Source: Syntrophaceticus sp050949745
Lineage (GTDB): Bacteria > Bacillota > DSM-12270 > Thermacetogeniales > Thermacetogeniaceae
NCBI GenBank assembly: GCA_050949745.1
Contig: JBMNGF010000014.1
Location: 1 to 31,764 of the forward strand
DNA length: 31,764 bases
Reading direction: 5' to 3'
This document shows, piece after piece, positions 31,721 to 31,764 of this stretch. The notes beneath the pieces were generated by a model, which did no database searches, had not been told where the DNA came from, and worked only from the letters and a program-made list of their open reading frames with translations. Numbering within the stretch: position 1 is the stretch's first letter; every line of letters starts with the position of its first letter. The position numbers were made by a program, and so were the translations under genes.

Positions 31721-31764
31721 AAGCGAAATTTGGTTCTTTATGACGATATTTTGTATGCTTGTAT

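Overview
The window looks like chromosome of a strictly anaerobic, spore-former-type Firmicute (class Clostridia; Peptococcaceae- or Syntrophomonas-like is my best guess). This rests on a full ctsR-mcsA-mcsB-clpC operon, a PhoP/PhoR-Pst phosphate regulon with Bacillus-type Pho boxes, a HutP homologue, a B12-dependent ribonucleotide reductase, meso-diaminopimelate dehydrogenase, frequent TTG/GTG starts behind strong Shine-Dalgarno sites, and an Fe-S/molybdopterin operon. No rRNA, tRNA, CRISPR array or intact transposase was found.

Layout. 1-3160: a 37-codon remnant of an HTH protein, a PgaD-like membrane protein, a bidirectional terminator, and nrdJ on the minus strand. 3160-4590: a decayed toxin-like small ORF with hairpins, then ddh (minus). 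4748-6098: a SEC-C zinc-motif gene split by an apparent one-base frameshift. 6240-13834: the phosphate locus, pstS1, phoP-phoR-pstB-phoU, then pstS2-pstC-pstA. Four-hexamer, 11-bp-phased Pho boxes precede both pstS genes. 13961-14257: a small thiamine-binding (MTH1187-type) protein on the minus strand. 14678-19642: the CtsR regulon operon with a consensus promoter, two CtsR operators and a clear terminator. 19680-22702: a two-LysM protein with a structured leader, a HutP-family RNA-binding regulator preceded by repeats, and an MFS permease. 22699-31720: tandem strong promoters, a structured leader, then a probable operon of a ferredoxin-like Fe-S protein, an oligopeptide/nickel-type ABC importer (SBP, permease, fused double ATPase, permease) and a cytoplasmic molybdopterin oxidoreductase.

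How the parts work together. The Pst/Pho block is a self-contained phosphate-sensing and uptake system. The ctsR block is protein quality control: repressor, zinc adaptor, arginine kinase, unfoldase. The last 9 kb looks like a catabolic or respiratory cassette in which an imported small molecule is acted on by a Mo/W enzyme and electrons pass through a multi-cysteine Fe-S protein. The substrate cannot be read from sequence. This cassette, its switch-like leader and the orphan HutP are the best candidates for undescribed biology.

Interspersed through the intergenic regions between 6.1 and 14.5 kb is a family of short hairpins. Their loop is 15 nt with GGGACG at fixed positions, while their arms differ in sequence but stay self-complementary. 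They sit directly after stop codons or between operons.
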